From positions 1 through 64,000 of the forward strand of contig CAZGJA010000039.1 in the NCBI GenBank assembly GCA_964526695.1: 64,000 bases of DNA. The letters run 5' to 3'. This DNA is from JABWBH01 sp964526695. Lineage in GTDB: Bacteria; Planctomycetota; Phycisphaerae; UBA1845. A program made the position numbers and the translations under genes. Positions 1-8,806 of this stretch are shown here, in pieces (within the stretch, counting starts at the first letter, position 1; every line of letters starts with the position of its first letter). Under the pieces are notes generated by a model. That model saw only the letters and a program-made list of their open reading frames with translations. It ran no database searches and had not been told where the DNA came from.

Positions 1-916
1 CGGGCAGACCGCGCTCGGGGACCTTTTGCTCCGGCGTGCCGAAATCGCCAAGCGCGGGGCGCGACAGGGTGGCCTCGAGGCCATTTGCCGGTTGCTTGGC
101 CACGCGGCTGTTCACCAGCGTGTTGGGCGCCAGGCGTCGCACATGCTCCAGCAGGGCGGCGCCCAGCTCGGGGGTCCACGTCGATTCCCACTCGCCGTCG
201 AACCACATCACGCCGATGGGCCCGTAGTTGGTGAGCAGCTCCGTGACCTGCGCGTGCAGGTAGGTGGTGAAGTTCTTGAAATCCGCGCCGGCGGCGGGAC
301 GGTCCGTTTCCCATTCGCGCCGCGGCAGATAGTCCGGGTGATGCCAGTCCATGATCGAGTGGTACCAGCACATCTTCAGCCCGTGCTTGCGGCAGGCCTC
401 GGACAGCTCCTTGAGGATGTCGCGCTTGAAGGGCGTGGCCATCACGTCGAAGTCGGAGACTTTCGAGTCGAAGAGCGCGAAGCCGTCGTGGTGCTTGCTG
501 GTGATGACGATGTAGCCCACGCCGGCATCCTTGGCCATGCGCACCCAGGCGTCGGCGTCGAACTTCACCGGGTTGAACTGCGCGAGGAACTGGTCGTACT
601 GCTTCAGCGGGATTTGAGCCGTGGTGCGAATCCACTCGGCATGGTCGCGGCCGCCGCCCCACTCGCCCGCGGGGACGGCGTAAAGCCCCCAGTGAATGAA
701 CATGCCGAATCGCGCCTCGCGCCACCAGACCATGCGCTGGTCCTTCTCGGCGGGCGTTTCACCGAGGGCGACGGTGCTCAGGAGGCCGGCGATGATGAAG
801 CAGGCGCTAATGGAGCAGGCGCGGATGAAGCGCGCGCGGATGAAGCGCTCGCGGATGAGGCAGGCGCTGAGCAGAGAGTGGATGCTTGTTCGCGCCGATC
901 TTGGTTGGTGCATCAT
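1..916 (-). CDS. alpha-L-fucosidase, GH29 family (C-terminus cut off by window edge)
   Basis: A glycoside hydrolase that removes terminal alpha-L-fucose from glycans, probably exported. About 305 residues are visible and the C-terminus lies left of the window. After a basic, hydrophobic N-terminal segment ending in TVALGE, the mature part begins with WWREARFGMFIHWGLYA, the classic GH29 opening, followed by ITSKHHDGFALFDS and the MWFDGEW block that carries the GH29 aspartate nucleophile. The start is the first of two adjacent ATG codons, with GGAG eight bases upstream. The signal-peptide region is encoded by five imperfect 15-bp tandem repeats (see the repeat entry), which give the odd RERFIRARFIRA stretch. 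No neighbour is functionally linked. The family call is firm; export is inferred from the leader. Confidence 0.88.
   Translation of the reverse strand, partial: MMHQPRSARTSIHSLLSACLIRERFIRARFIRACSISACFIIAGLLSTVALGETPAEKDQRMVWWREARFGMFIHWGLYAVPAGEWGGGRDHAEWIRTTAQIPLKQYDQFLAQFNPVKFDADAWVRMAKDAGVGYIVITSKHHDGFALFDSKVSDFDVMATPFKRDILKELSEACRKHGLKMCWYHSIMDWHHPDYLPRREWETDRPAAGADFKNFTTYLHAQVTELLTNYGPIGVMWFDGEWESTWTPELGAALLEHVRRLAPNTLVNSRVAKQPANGLEATLSRPALGDFGTPEQKVPERGLP
795..869. repeat. 15-bp tandem repeat (5 copies) in fucosidase leader
   Basis: Five consecutive imperfect copies of a 15-bp unit close to GATGAAGCGCGCGCG. The unit is a multiple of three, so copy-number change adds or removes five residues without breaking the frame. 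It encodes the basic n-region of the fucosidase signal peptide on the minus strand. Confidence 0.75.
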
Positions 917-987
917 GTCGGTTGCTCCTCGACGGTGCAGCGTGGCGTATTCGCAGCCGCCGGTCAACGGGCAGCGCGACCGCATCC

Positions 988-1027
988 ATAACCCCCCTCC
1001 CTGCAAGGGAGGGGCTGGGGGAGGGTT
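988..1027. repeat. CCCTCCCTGCAAGGGAGGG palindrome
   Basis: CCCCCCTCCCTGCAAGGGAG then GGGCTGGGGGAGGG. A stem of eight pairs with a G-rich tail; two other copies are in the window. Confidence 0.65.
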
Positions 1028-1100
1028 CTTCCTGCGTGCGAGGGCGGAGCTCTCGCCCAAGATTGTCGTTGCACTCGCAAAGGCAGGCACTTCTCAACCT

Positions 1101-1135
1101 CCACGGCCTGGCGAGTACGCCAGACCGTGCCACCC
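1101..1135. repeat. dispersed AGTA-loop palindrome, copy 1
   Basis: Imperfect palindrome CACGGCCTGGCG-AGTA-CGCCAGACCGTG: a 12-bp stem with a 4-nt loop, flanked by CC and CCC. The same sequence recurs at nine places in this window, always between genes, like a REP-type element. Confidence 0.8.
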
Positions 1136-1181
1136 ATGTCATGCTACCGCACTGCCTCGCGAATAATGCGTCGTGAGCACA

Positions 1182-1327
1182 TCAGAGCCGCGCCCGTCAG
1201 GAAGCGAACTTCCCAATCGCCGTTCGCGGGAGCGTTCTTGCGGGATCGTTCTTCCGAAATCGTTCGCGCGGGATCGTTCGCGCATTCGCGCTTGCACAGC
1301 TCGCTCCCTTACGGTCGCGGCTCTGAT
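1182..1327. repeat. GAGCCGCG inverted-repeat element, copy 1
   Basis: Ends are inverted repeats: ATCAGAGCCGCGCCCGTCAG on the left and the complement of CGGTCGCGGCTCTGAT on the right. The interior is a string of short CGTTCGCGGGA-like repeats. Related elements lie at 16090-16163, 29568-29642 and, as a single arm, 50813-50837. Confidence 0.7.
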
Positions 1328-1354
1328 AAGATGCAATTCCCATGAATCGCTACG

Positions 1355-2329
1355 CTACGAAGCGTGCGTCACAATGCCGCAGGCTTCGCGCACTTCGTGC
1401 ATCACCTCCTGCGCGACGGCGCGGGCCTTCCGCGCGGAAGCGGCCAGCACGTCCTCCACGTAATCCGGCTCGGTTTCCAGCTTGGCGCGCCGCTCCCGCG
1501 CGGGGCCCAGCACCCGCTCCACCAGGTCCGCCAGCATCCCCTTGGCCTCGCCGTAGCCCATGCCTCCCGCGCGATACCGTGCGGCGAGCGCTTCGGTCTC
1601 CTGCGGCGAGGCCATCAGCTTCGTGATCGCGAACACGTTGCACGCGTCGGGATTCTTCGGCGCTTCGACGGGCGTGCTGTCGGTCTTGATGCTCATGATG
1701 AGCTTGCGCGTGGCCTTGGCGGAATCAAACAGCGGGATGGCGTTGCCGTAGCTCTTGGACATTTTCTGCCCGTCGATGCCGGGGACGACCGGCGCCTCGT
1801 TGAGCTTAGGCTCCGGGCGCTTGAGCACCGCGCGCCCGTAGGTGTTGTTGAAGTGCTCGGCCATGTCCTGCGTCATCTCGATGTGCTGGACCTGGTCCTT
1901 GCCGACGGGAACGAGATCGCTCTTGTAGATGAGGATGTCCGCGGCCATGAGGACGGGGTAGAAGAACAGGCCCATGCTGGGCTGCAAGCCGCGGGCGATC
2001 TTGTCCTTGTAGGAGTGGGCGCGTTCGAGGAGCCCCTTGCCCGTGACGGTGGCGAGGATCCACGCCAACTCGGCGACCCCCGGCACGTCGGACTGGCGAA
2101 AGAGGCGCGCCTTGTCGGGGTCAATCCCCAGCGCGAGGTAGTCCAGCGCCACGTCGCGGGTAAGCTCGCGCAGGCGCGCGGCGTCCTGAATCGTGGTGAG
2201 CGAATGGAAATTGGCGATGAAGAAGAAGCACTCGTGCGCGTCCTGCGCTTCGAGATGCTGCTGGATCGCGCCGAGATAATTGCCCAGGTGCAGCTTGCCG
2301 CTGGGTTGAACGCCGGACAGCACGCGCAT
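1355..2329 (-). CDS. trpS: tryptophanyl-tRNA synthetase
   Basis: Charges tRNA-Trp with tryptophan in the cytosol; class I aminoacyl-tRNA synthetase. The 324-residue length fits the family. The N-terminus MRVLSGVQPSGKLHLGNYLG contains the HIGH-type motif (PSGKLHLGN), and the second class I signature appears as KMSKSYGN. The reading frame stays open 46 codons further upstream, but homology begins exactly at the chosen ATG, so the longer version is rejected. A GGAGG lies 12 bases before the start, rather far. Neighbours are unrelated and the gene appears to be monocistronic. Confidence 0.97.
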   Translation of the reverse strand: MRVLSGVQPSGKLHLGNYLGAIQQHLEAQDAHECFFFIANFHSLTTIQDAARLRELTRDVALDYLALGIDPDKARLFRQSDVPGVAELAWILATVTGKGLLERAHSYKDKIARGLQPSMGLFFYPVLMAADILIYKSDLVPVGKDQVQHIEMTQDMAEHFNNTYGRAVLKRPEPKLNEAPVVPGIDGQKMSKSYGNAIPLFDSAKATRKLIMSIKTDSTPVEAPKNPDACNVFAITKLMASPQETEALAARYRAGGMGYGEAKGMLADLVERVLGPARERRAKLETEPDYVEDVLAASARKARAVAQEVMHEVREACGIVTHAS

Positions 2330-3142
2330 GCTTGATGTCGCCTCCACGTAAAGCGGGCCAGCGTCGTAAAGGCCGGGGGGGCTGTCAAGGCGCAAAGAAA
2401 GGCCCACGCGGAGACGGTGCGTGACCAAATCGGCGCATCCGGTTGGGAGCGCGCGGCGGGGTCTCAACGTAAACCCAGGGTTATGCCGAACGCTCCATGT
2501 TGGAATCCCGTCGCCGGAGGCTGCAAACCCCTGGGCGTCGTGTCGATTCGCGGTATCGATTCCCCTGGCGGCCGCCGGGCGGCAACCCTGGGCTAACTGT
2601 CCGGGGTGAGCGTCTCCTTCACATGGGGGACCGGCTTTTCAGCCGGTCATTCTGCGGGCGTTTGCGCGGGTTGACAGGCTGGAAAGCCTGTCCCCCAGAC
2701 GTTCACCTCAAACGGGTTAAGCTCGCGATGCCTTCGGCGTGGTCATCTTTCCGCGCCCAAGTTCTCGCTCAGCCACGGCGCGCGGGTGGCGCAGCCTGCG
2801 GCACCATTCGATTTCGTGCAGCGGCTTTCGCAAAGCGAAATGACCCGCCATTTCCGAGAATCCGCGCAGACTGAATTCCACGGCTCGATACACAGATTCT
2901 GATCTTGCTCGAATCAGTAAATTGCGTATGCCGCACTTTCAGCATTGAGCAGCATTGCATATGCCGCCAGACTCATACTGTGGGCAGCGAAAGTCGGCGG
3001 AAGCCGACCTTGTCCCTTTTCACGCGAGAATCCACACTCATCGCGCCGGCGCTTTCGCCTCCCCACGCACGGACCGCGCGATCGGGAGCGGTGTAATCCT
3101 CCTGCGGTTCTACTTGATCCCATCGCGCCTCACGCACCCGCG
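2330..3142. other. 813-bp intergenic region with palindromes, no supported gene
   Basis: Contains AACCCAGGGTT/AACCCTGGG-type palindromes (about 2470-2600) and a pair of related hairpins at 2625-2699. The remaining sequence has only short open frames with no recognisable protein. Confidence 0.5.
2625..2699. repeat. paired GGCTGGAAAGCC-type palindromes
   Basis: Two inverted copies of a REP-like unit: GGGGGACCGGCTTTTCAGCC and, about 30 bases on, GACAGGCTGGAAAGCCTGTC followed by CCCCC. Each arm is itself a palindrome and the outer G/C runs also pair, so the whole can fold into a clover or cruciform. Confidence 0.65.
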
Positions 3143-4321
3143 CTACGGCAGTGGAACGTAGCACGATGCGGATACGGAGTCGGGCGACCCCGGCCTGAAA
3201 AGTCCCAGCCGCGCGTTGCCTGACGCAGGCGCGCGATCCGCGTCGAAGCGGAAGTTGTACAGCGTGCTGAAGCGCAGCGCGTTGGCGTTGACGTTCACAT
3301 CGAACGCCTCGGTTTCCCAGCGCAGTGCAGAAGCCGTTCGCGTTGCGCGCCAATCCTCACCGGAGTACCTGCCGCCGTTCTCGCCCTCGCCGCCGCGGTA
3401 CTCGATGTCATGGAAGCCGACGTTGGTGATGGAAACACCCTCCGGCACGGGGATTTCGAACGCCGCGCCGCTGCGATGGGAGTTGAGGTTGAACACGGCG
3501 TACTCGTAGTGCGACAGGCCGTTGCCCAGCGGGGTCACGCGACTGGCTACGAAGTACCGCCCGTCGCCCGGAACATCGACCGGGCGGACGATCACGCCGG
3601 GATCGACCTGCCTCCACGCATGAATCGCAGGCAGGTTTTCGACCGTGCGCTGCGTCGTGTCGATCTTGACCTTGAGGTGCCGGCCGCGACGGCTCACCGT
3701 CGCCGCGCGATAAGAGGCGTTGTTCAAGCCGTTCCCCGCGTCCGCGTCGTCGGGTGTGACGTACTGCCCTTCGGCGAAGTACAGCGCGCCGGGATTCAGA
3801 TCGGGATCGAGATCGGTGCGCTGCACCATGAGGCGGCGATCTCGCCCTCTTCCATCGGGATCCTCGAAAGGATATGGGAACTCGCCGGTGGTCGCGTTCA
3901 CCAGCGAACGCGGTCCCAGATAGAACAAGTCCCCGTTCGTGTCGCCGGAGTAGGGATCGGCGCAGTGAACGCCGAGCGAGCGACCGTCTGTCGCCTGACA
4001 GTCGTCAAAGCAGAGATTGTACGACAGCGCGTAGAAGCCGTGCTTCAGCCAGCTCAGCCCGATCTGCTCGAAGCGGCCGTCTTTCAGGCGGTACAAGTTT
4101 TGCGCAATGACCGGATGGTGGTTGTTCTCCGGCTCCCAGCGAATCGGTTCGTCGCCCACGTTGCACGACCATGTGCCGATCGCCAGGCCGACAAGGTCGC
4201 CGCGATCGGTCCACCTCACAACCTCTTCGATGTCCCCCACGGTCACGTCCGGGCCGATCTGGGCGCGAACCCCCGCGGCGGTGCAGCAGAGACACAGACA
4301 AACAGAGACGATGCGTCGCAT
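3143..4321 (-). CDS. secreted protein of unknown function
   Basis: A 392-residue protein that I do not recognise as a characterised family. It begins MRRIVSVCLCLCCTAAGVRA, a typical Sec signal peptide, and continues with IGPDVTVGDIEEVVRW, suggesting an exported, perhaps structural, protein. It is acidic and rich in Asp, Gly and Arg, with a C-terminal region around the FSTLYNFRFDAD block. The start is fixed by GGAGGGGG six bases upstream; an in-frame TTG five codons earlier lies at the ribosome site itself and is rejected. No partner gene is adjacent. The same architecture, a signal peptide plus a single unknown domain, is common among planctomycete secreted proteins. Confidence 0.75.
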   Translation of the reverse strand: MRRIVSVCLCLCCTAAGVRAQIGPDVTVGDIEEVVRWTDRGDLVGLAIGTWSCNVGDEPIRWEPENNHHPVIAQNLYRLKDGRFEQIGLSWLKHGFYALSYNLCFDDCQATDGRSLGVHCADPYSGDTNGDLFYLGPRSLVNATTGEFPYPFEDPDGRGRDRRLMVQRTDLDPDLNPGALYFAEGQYVTPDDADAGNGLNNASYRAATVSRRGRHLKVKIDTTQRTVENLPAIHAWRQVDPGVIVRPVDVPGDGRYFVASRVTPLGNGLSHYEYAVFNLNSHRSGAAFEIPVPEGVSITNVGFHDIEYRGGEGENGGRYSGEDWRATRTASALRWETEAFDVNVNANALRFSTLYNFRFDADRAPASGNARLGLFRPGSPDSVSASCYVPLP

Positions 4322-4875
4322 GATTTCCCCCTCCAAGTCCGAAACGAGTGCCCGCGGATCATTGTAGCATGGGGCACGGTGAAACGGAAAACCGGGATGA
4401 CAGGGTCGCCGTCGTTTCGCCAGTTCAACACTCCAGCGACAAACGGCGCATGTTCCGCGTCGTGAAGCGCCGCTTTGTGAAACTGGGTCGCGGACAGGAG
4501 TATCTCGTTGTGTGATTTAGGAAGCGAGGCCTGTCATCGCTGACGAAATGGGACGGGATCGAATCGTAGGCGCGCCGCGCGGCGGACGCTGCGAAGGCGC
4601 TGGTTCGTGCCACACGCACGGCACCGTGAATTGAGGCACACACCCCATAGCATCGCTCGCGCGGCCCGTTACGATGCCGACCTGTTCGAGACGCGGGCGC
4701 GTGACCGAACGTGTGAGCTTCTCGACGACAACACGACGAAACGGAGCGTTTCGACAGCGCTTCTTTCCCCTCCGGAAAGCACCGGGAATCTAACACCCCC
4801 CGGTGCTTTCTCTTTGCGCGAACACTCCCCGCTGAATGGGGCGAGTTTCCGCGAGCGATCGCCACAGGTGCGCAG
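4322..4875. other. intergenic region, no gene seen apart from a terminator
   Basis: A 146-codon open frame on the minus strand spans most of this gap, but it has no ribosome site, no recognisable domain and an arginine- and serine-rich composition typical of a chance frame in GC-rich DNA. The only clear feature is the hairpin at 4775-4810. Confidence 0.5.
4775..4810 (-). terminator. hairpin terminator after the pseudopilin-like gene
   Basis: Perfect 12-bp inverted repeat GAAAGCACCGGG / CCCGGTGCTTTC with a 12-base loop, located 66 bases past the minus-strand stop at 4876. The T-rich side (TTTCTCTTT) is on the plus strand, so it may act in both directions; termination is inferred from position. 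Confidence 0.6.
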
Positions 4876-6060
4876 TTACTCCGAAACGCACAGCTCGTAG
4901 GACGGACGACCCTCGCTGGGCGCGATCAGCCCCGTATGAACGAGCGGAGACGGAAGCGTGTCCTTTTGCCAGCCGTCGCCGCGAATGAGCACGCAGCGAT
5001 AGTCCACCCGGCACGGGCAGGGCTGGTAGAGCCTCTCGATGGGCGTGTCGCAATTGCTTCCGGATCGCAGGCACTGGCTCCAGGAAAACAACTGTTGATT
5101 CTCCGCCGAAGCGCAGGCCTCATCCGTCTGCCGCTCAAGGCGATAGTGGTTGTAGTAGCCTTCCGAGTCGCGGGTGTCCTCCATGATGACCTTCTGGTAT
5201 TCAACATGCGCATCCACGAAGGCACGGTTGTAGTTCCAGTCCTTTCCATGCCACCCCTTCAGCGACTGGGTGGGGCCCATGCTCACGCCGGTGAGAAAAT
5301 CGCACGCATCCTCGCGGCACGCCCAGGCCCACCGCCCGATGTTCTCCTCGTAGTAGATCACGCGGCTGGGCGAGGGGATGCGCGTGGTGGGACGCAAGTA
5401 CGTCGCGTTCGTGTCCATGAAACGCGTGCCCGTCGTGTTGGCGATCATGAACACGTTCGCTGAGAAACTGTTCCCGAACCAGTCGTAAGAGCTGACGTTG
5501 TTGGATTCCACCCAGTCCGAGCAGTGCGCGCCGCGCGGCGGACCGTCGTCGCCCGGACAGGCGTAATCCTCAAGCGAAAGCTGCGTGTCCTGCCTGCGCT
5601 GCTGCTCGGTCCCGTCCTTGAAGTCCTCGAACCCGCTTTTGTAGATGATCTGGTTAAGCGGACGCGTGCCCGGTCCGAAGCCCGCGCAGGTGCCGTACTT
5701 GCTCGACTCCCAGTCGCGCCGCCCGCAGCCGCGCGCGTATCCGATCCGTCCGATGCCGGACTTGCCGCCCCATTCATACGCGCCGATGTACGTGGGCGAA
5801 TCGCACTTCTGCTGGTACTGCTTGGCGTGGATGGGAATCGACCAGTCGTCGTACTCCGATGCATACGTGCGGCTCGCCAGCGCAATGCCGCGCAGGTGAG
5901 CCGCGCACTTGGTGCGCTTCGACAGGTTGCGCGCATTCTGCAGCGACGGCAACAGAATCGAAATCAGCAGCGCGATGATCGCAATGACGACCAGCAACTC
6001 AATCAAAGTGAAACCCGGCCTGCGACGCAACGCAGGCACTCGTGGACTGGGACTGAACAT
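4876..6060 (-). CDS. pseudopilin-like secreted protein (GFTLIELLV leader)
   Basis: A 394-residue protein of the planctomycete type II pseudopilin-like class. It starts MFSPSPRVPALRRRP and then has GFTLIELLVVIAIIALLIS, the class III leader: prepilin peptidase would cut before F and methylate it, leaving a hydrophobic helix that anchors or assembles the protein. The following segment ILLPSLQNARNLSKRTKCAA is the usual continuation in these families. The C-terminal 300 residues hold the expected DAHVEYQ region and many paired cysteines. The open frame extends 68 codons further upstream, but GGAGG six bases before this ATG and the leader position fix the start. It is not in an operon with secretion genes. 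Confidence 0.88.
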   Translation of the reverse strand: MFSPSPRVPALRRRPGFTLIELLVVIAIIALLISILLPSLQNARNLSKRTKCAAHLRGIALASRTYASEYDDWSIPIHAKQYQQKCDSPTYIGAYEWGGKSGIGRIGYARGCGRRDWESSKYGTCAGFGPGTRPLNQIIYKSGFEDFKDGTEQQRRQDTQLSLEDYACPGDDGPPRGAHCSDWVESNNVSSYDWFGNSFSANVFMIANTTGTRFMDTNATYLRPTTRIPSPSRVIYYEENIGRWAWACREDACDFLTGVSMGPTQSLKGWHGKDWNYNRAFVDAHVEYQKVIMEDTRDSEGYYNHYRLERQTDEACASAENQQLFSWSQCLRSGSNCDTPIERLYQPCPCRVDYRCVLIRGDGWQKDTLPSPLVHTGLIAPSEGRPSYELCVSE

Positions 6061-6533
6061 GGGATACCTCCAAAATGGGCCACGAACTCCAAGGCACTCC
6101 GCGAAACCGACCGCGGAGCCTGCCCCCGAGTCCGCATCAGACGGCGAGTGGCGAACGGGTGCCAGCCGGGAGACTTGCCCCTTGCTTGCGCTAAGGCCAC
6201 GCAAGCAGACCCGCACGACACTCCAACGTCGCTGCGGACTCGCCTTGCGTATGACAACGCACACTGATTATAGGGACACCCAACTGACCGAGGTGACGGT
6301 TGGCGTTTGGTGGGGCGGCCGCCCGGGTATGTCACTTCACTGGCGGTGGGGGCGCGGAAGCGGCACGGCCCGGGGTGTCGGGAGATCGGTTTATCGGACG
6401 TTACGTACGTCCGATGTTGCGCAGTGGCTGGTTTGCCGCTCTCCCTTCTCGGGCGCGCGGCGAAGGAGGTTCAACCCGTGCCTGAACGGCCTGGGACTGG
6501 GTGGTTGTCATGCGACCTGCAAACGCGCTGCTC
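6061..6533. other. intergenic region: leader of the pseudopilin gene
   Basis: About 200 bases separate a TATAAT on the minus strand (6267-6272) from the pseudopilin start, long enough for a structured 5' leader, although I recognise no riboswitch in it. The rest, up to 6533, shows nothing I can assign. Confidence 0.4.
6267..6272 (-). promoter_or_regulatory. possible -10 box for the pseudopilin-like gene
   Basis: Exact TATAAT on the minus strand, 206 bases before the start codon at 6060. No good -35 hexamer is seen at 16-18 bases, so this is a candidate only. Confidence 0.35.
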
Positions 6534-7736
6534 CTATGAGCGCGCTGCGCCTGCTTTCGCTTTTCTGCCGAATAGCTTGCCCAGCAGTCCGTCGCCGGCT
6601 CCGGACGCAGAGGCCTTGTCGGATCCCACGAACTTCCGGGCCATCTCTTGGATCGCCAGGCGCGCGGGGCTGTTCGGCGCGTCGGCGACGATGGGGTGCC
6701 CGAGGTCCAAGGCGGTCATAACGCGCTTGTAGTCGTTGGGGATCACGGCGAAGCAGGGCTTACCGAAGTGCTGCTCGACGTCGGCCTGCTTGAGCCGCTC
6801 GAAGCTGCCCTGGCAGCGATTCAGCACGATCTCAATGGCGTCCTCATCGATTCCCATCTGCAGGAGGCAGTCACGGATGCGCATGGCGTTGCGCACGAAG
6901 GGAACGCCGAGCTGCGTGATGATGAGGATCTTGTCCGCACGGTGCAGGGCGGCCTGGTTGAGGGGATTTACGCCGCGCGGCATGTCCACCACGATCGTGG
7001 CGAACATCTCCGCCAGCAGCCGGAACGTGCGTTCGACGTTTGCCGGGTGGACTTGGTGTGCGTCCTCGAGACTCTCGGGTCGGGCCAGCACGGAGACATG
7101 ACACGGAAGCTCCAGGAGCGCCTGCCCGAGCATGACGCGATCCGGCTCCATCCCCTCGCGACAGACGTCGGCCAGCGAGTATTTCGGAGTCACGTCGAAG
7201 GCGGAGGCGACGTCGCCGAACTCCACGTTCATGTCCACCAGCGCCGTGGGATGCCCCGTCAGGTGGGCCAGCTCCATGGCCAGATTGCAGGCCACCGTCG
7301 TCGCGCCGGCCCCGCCGGAAGAAGGAACCACGCAGATGCGCTGCGAGCGATGGGAAACGGTGAGGCGCGTGGCGCGGATCTGATTCAAGGCGGATCTGAG
7401 GTCTTCCGGATCGATGGGCCAGCAGACGAACTGGGTGCATCCGGCGCGCATGGCGCCGATGATGCTCGCCGGATCGGTGGCCCGGCTGACGCCGATGATG
7501 CCGCAGCCGGGCGCGGTTCTGACAATCCGCTCGACAACCGTGATCCCGCTGCTGGTCTCGTCATCCAGGTTGACGGCGACGATGTCGGCCGCGCCCTGAC
7601 GAATCCAGTCCTGCAAGTCCTCCCAACGGGAGAACTGCCCCACGATCTCCACGTCGGAGCAGCCCTCAAACGGGCGCACAAAGGGTTCGCCCGTGTTCGC
7701 CCCGGCATCGAAAACCGCCAGCTTCAAACTGTTCAT
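6534..7736 (-). CDS. CpaE/TadZ-like pilus assembly ATPase
   Basis: A 400-residue protein built like CpaE/TadZ, which positions tight-adherence (Tad) pili at the cell pole: an N-terminal receiver-like domain (about 1-125, MNSLKLAVFDAGANTGEPF) followed by a MinD/ParA-type ATPase (about 130-370) with ICVVPSSGGAGATTVACNLA, the Walker A' region ALVDMNVEFGD and IVVDMPRGVNPLNQAAL. The deviant Walker A loop reads SSGGAGATT, lacking both the signature lysine and the P-loop lysine, so ATP hydrolysis may be weak or absent; atypical ATPases are known in the TadZ group. No other Tad gene (cpaF, tadB, tadC, rcpA) lies in the window, so it is an orphan here. Confidence 0.85.
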   Translation of the reverse strand: MNSLKLAVFDAGANTGEPFVRPFEGCSDVEIVGQFSRWEDLQDWIRQGAADIVAVNLDDETSSGITVVERIVRTAPGCGIIGVSRATDPASIIGAMRAGCTQFVCWPIDPEDLRSALNQIRATRLTVSHRSQRICVVPSSGGAGATTVACNLAMELAHLTGHPTALVDMNVEFGDVASAFDVTPKYSLADVCREGMEPDRVMLGQALLELPCHVSVLARPESLEDAHQVHPANVERTFRLLAEMFATIVVDMPRGVNPLNQAALHRADKILIITQLGVPFVRNAMRIRDCLLQMGIDEDAIEIVLNRCQGSFERLKQADVEQHFGKPCFAVIPNDYKRVMTALDLGHPIVADAPNSPARLAIQEMARKFVGSDKASASGAGDGLLGKLFGRKAKAGAARS

Positions 7737-8617
7737 GAATGCTCCGCCCTGCCATTCGAGATGGGATCCGTTCCTGCCTCTCCGTGCGGCGAACCCTCAC
7801 GGGTGTATCGGCGGATTGATCGATCCCGTGAACTCGACGTTTCCGAGAAGGCGCCTCCGCGGCAAGCGTTGGGGGGTGGTCTCAGGACGACGGGAAATCT
7901 CCGATTGTTCATCATTTTTCAATTGATTCATAACAGCTCCACTTTCCATGCGCCGCCTACAACCAGGCCGGGTTTTGATTCACTGAGGACGAACTTGAGC
8001 GTCTTGACATGCGCACATGCCGGTGGATCATGTCGTCCGTTCTTTGAATCGGGAAACGACGATAGTGCCGCTGCTGAGCCGGAATCCCGGTTGGCGTATG
8101 GAAAACCGGGATTCTCTCAAGAGAATGGCTGCGGCTTCCCGATAAAGGCGAAAACCGTCCGAGTCGGCTGGCGCGGTACTCGGCGGGTTTTGCAGCGAGC
8201 TGGGCTACAGCTTTCCGGCGAGGTTTCTTGCCGGCGATGGGGCTTAGGCCCGGGTCGGGTTGATGCCATCGGGGCGCTTGACAGTCCGGGTGGCTTTCAT
8301 AAGAATGCCGCGAATGCCAAGCCCGAGGGCGCGGTTTGGGTCATGGACTCCATGACCATCGGGCGGCAATGGCGTGGGTTGGGCGAATCTGCTGGCGCGG
8401 ATTACGGTTTCGCCGACATCCGAAGGATGCCCACGCAAGAAACGTAAACAGTGTGTTCAAGGGCGGCGTCAGCGTGGCGCCTCCCCCTACTGCAGTAGGT
8501 AAGGCCAGACGAGGTGTCTGGTGAGGCGCTTCTGTTCGGCCGCATGCGGGTCCGCCCGCAACGTGGGCGACCTGGCAGGAATGCCGACAGTATTCTCTTT
8601 TAAGGAGGTCGTATACG
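7737..8617. other. 880-bp gap without a supported gene
   Basis: A long plus-strand frame runs through the opposite strand of the CpaE gene into this gap, but its first two thirds are antisense to a real gene and the rest has no recognisable domain. The last 50 bases carry CTACTGCAGTAG, a perfect palindrome (about 8488-8501), and lead into the ribosome site of the small lipoprotein. Confidence 0.45.
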
Positions 8618-8806
8618 ATGAAGAAGACCATGAAGACGGCTGCGTTGGCGGCGGTGTGTGGCACCGTTCTGGGCAGCGGTTGCCTGGGCCTGAACTGGCA
8701 GAGCATCCTGTGGGGCTCCGCCGTGTATGCCGGTCTCGAGTTCGTGACCGACAATGACGGCGTGTTCGACCTGTTCGAGGCCGGCAACGTCGCCGCCGCC
8801 GAGTAA
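8618..8806 (+). CDS. 62-residue small lipoprotein
   Basis: A very small exported protein. MKKTMKTAALAAVCGTVL is a signal peptide ending in the lipobox LGSGC, so it would be lipidated and membrane-anchored; about 40 mature residues remain (NWQSILWGSAVYAGLEFV then TDNDGVFDLFEAGN). An almost perfect Shine-Dalgarno sequence AAGGAGG lies nine bases before ATG, and a strong intrinsic terminator follows at 8889-8927, making a compact self-contained cistron that looks well expressed. No known function. The combination of signal peptide, ribosome site and terminator makes it a convincing gene despite its size. Confidence 0.78.
   Translation: MKKTMKTAALAAVCGTVLGSGCLGLNWQSILWGSAVYAGLEFVTDNDGVFDLFEAGNVAAAE

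Larger units (their letters stand above)
917..1354. other. intergenic region with three repeat elements, no gene
   Basis: Holds a CCCTCCCTGCAAGGGAGGG palindrome followed by TGGGGGAGGG (about 988-1027), one copy of the dispersed AGTA-loop hairpin (1101-1135) and one GAGCCGCG inverted-repeat element (1182-1327). No open frame here resembles a known protein. Confidence 0.6.

Noticed and set aside
26..991. Long plus-strand frame of 321 codons at the left edge
   Set aside because: It is antisense to the GH29 fucosidase, which has clear family motifs.
4425..4865. 146-codon minus frame between the two secreted genes
   Set aside because: Arg/Ser-rich chance frame without domain, start site or neighbours to support it.
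6130..6170. AGTGGCGAACGGGTG, which resembles 16S rRNA near helix 6
   Set aside because: The match is only about 15 bases; no further rRNA sequence follows on either side.
6648..8447. 599-codon plus-strand frame
   Set aside because: Its first two thirds mirror the CpaE gene and the remainder has no protein-like pattern or ribosome site.
8130..8450. Possible pseudopilin-like fragment (GGFHKN ... MDSMTIGRQW)
   Set aside because: No leader, no ribosome site and no other supporting block; left unannotated.
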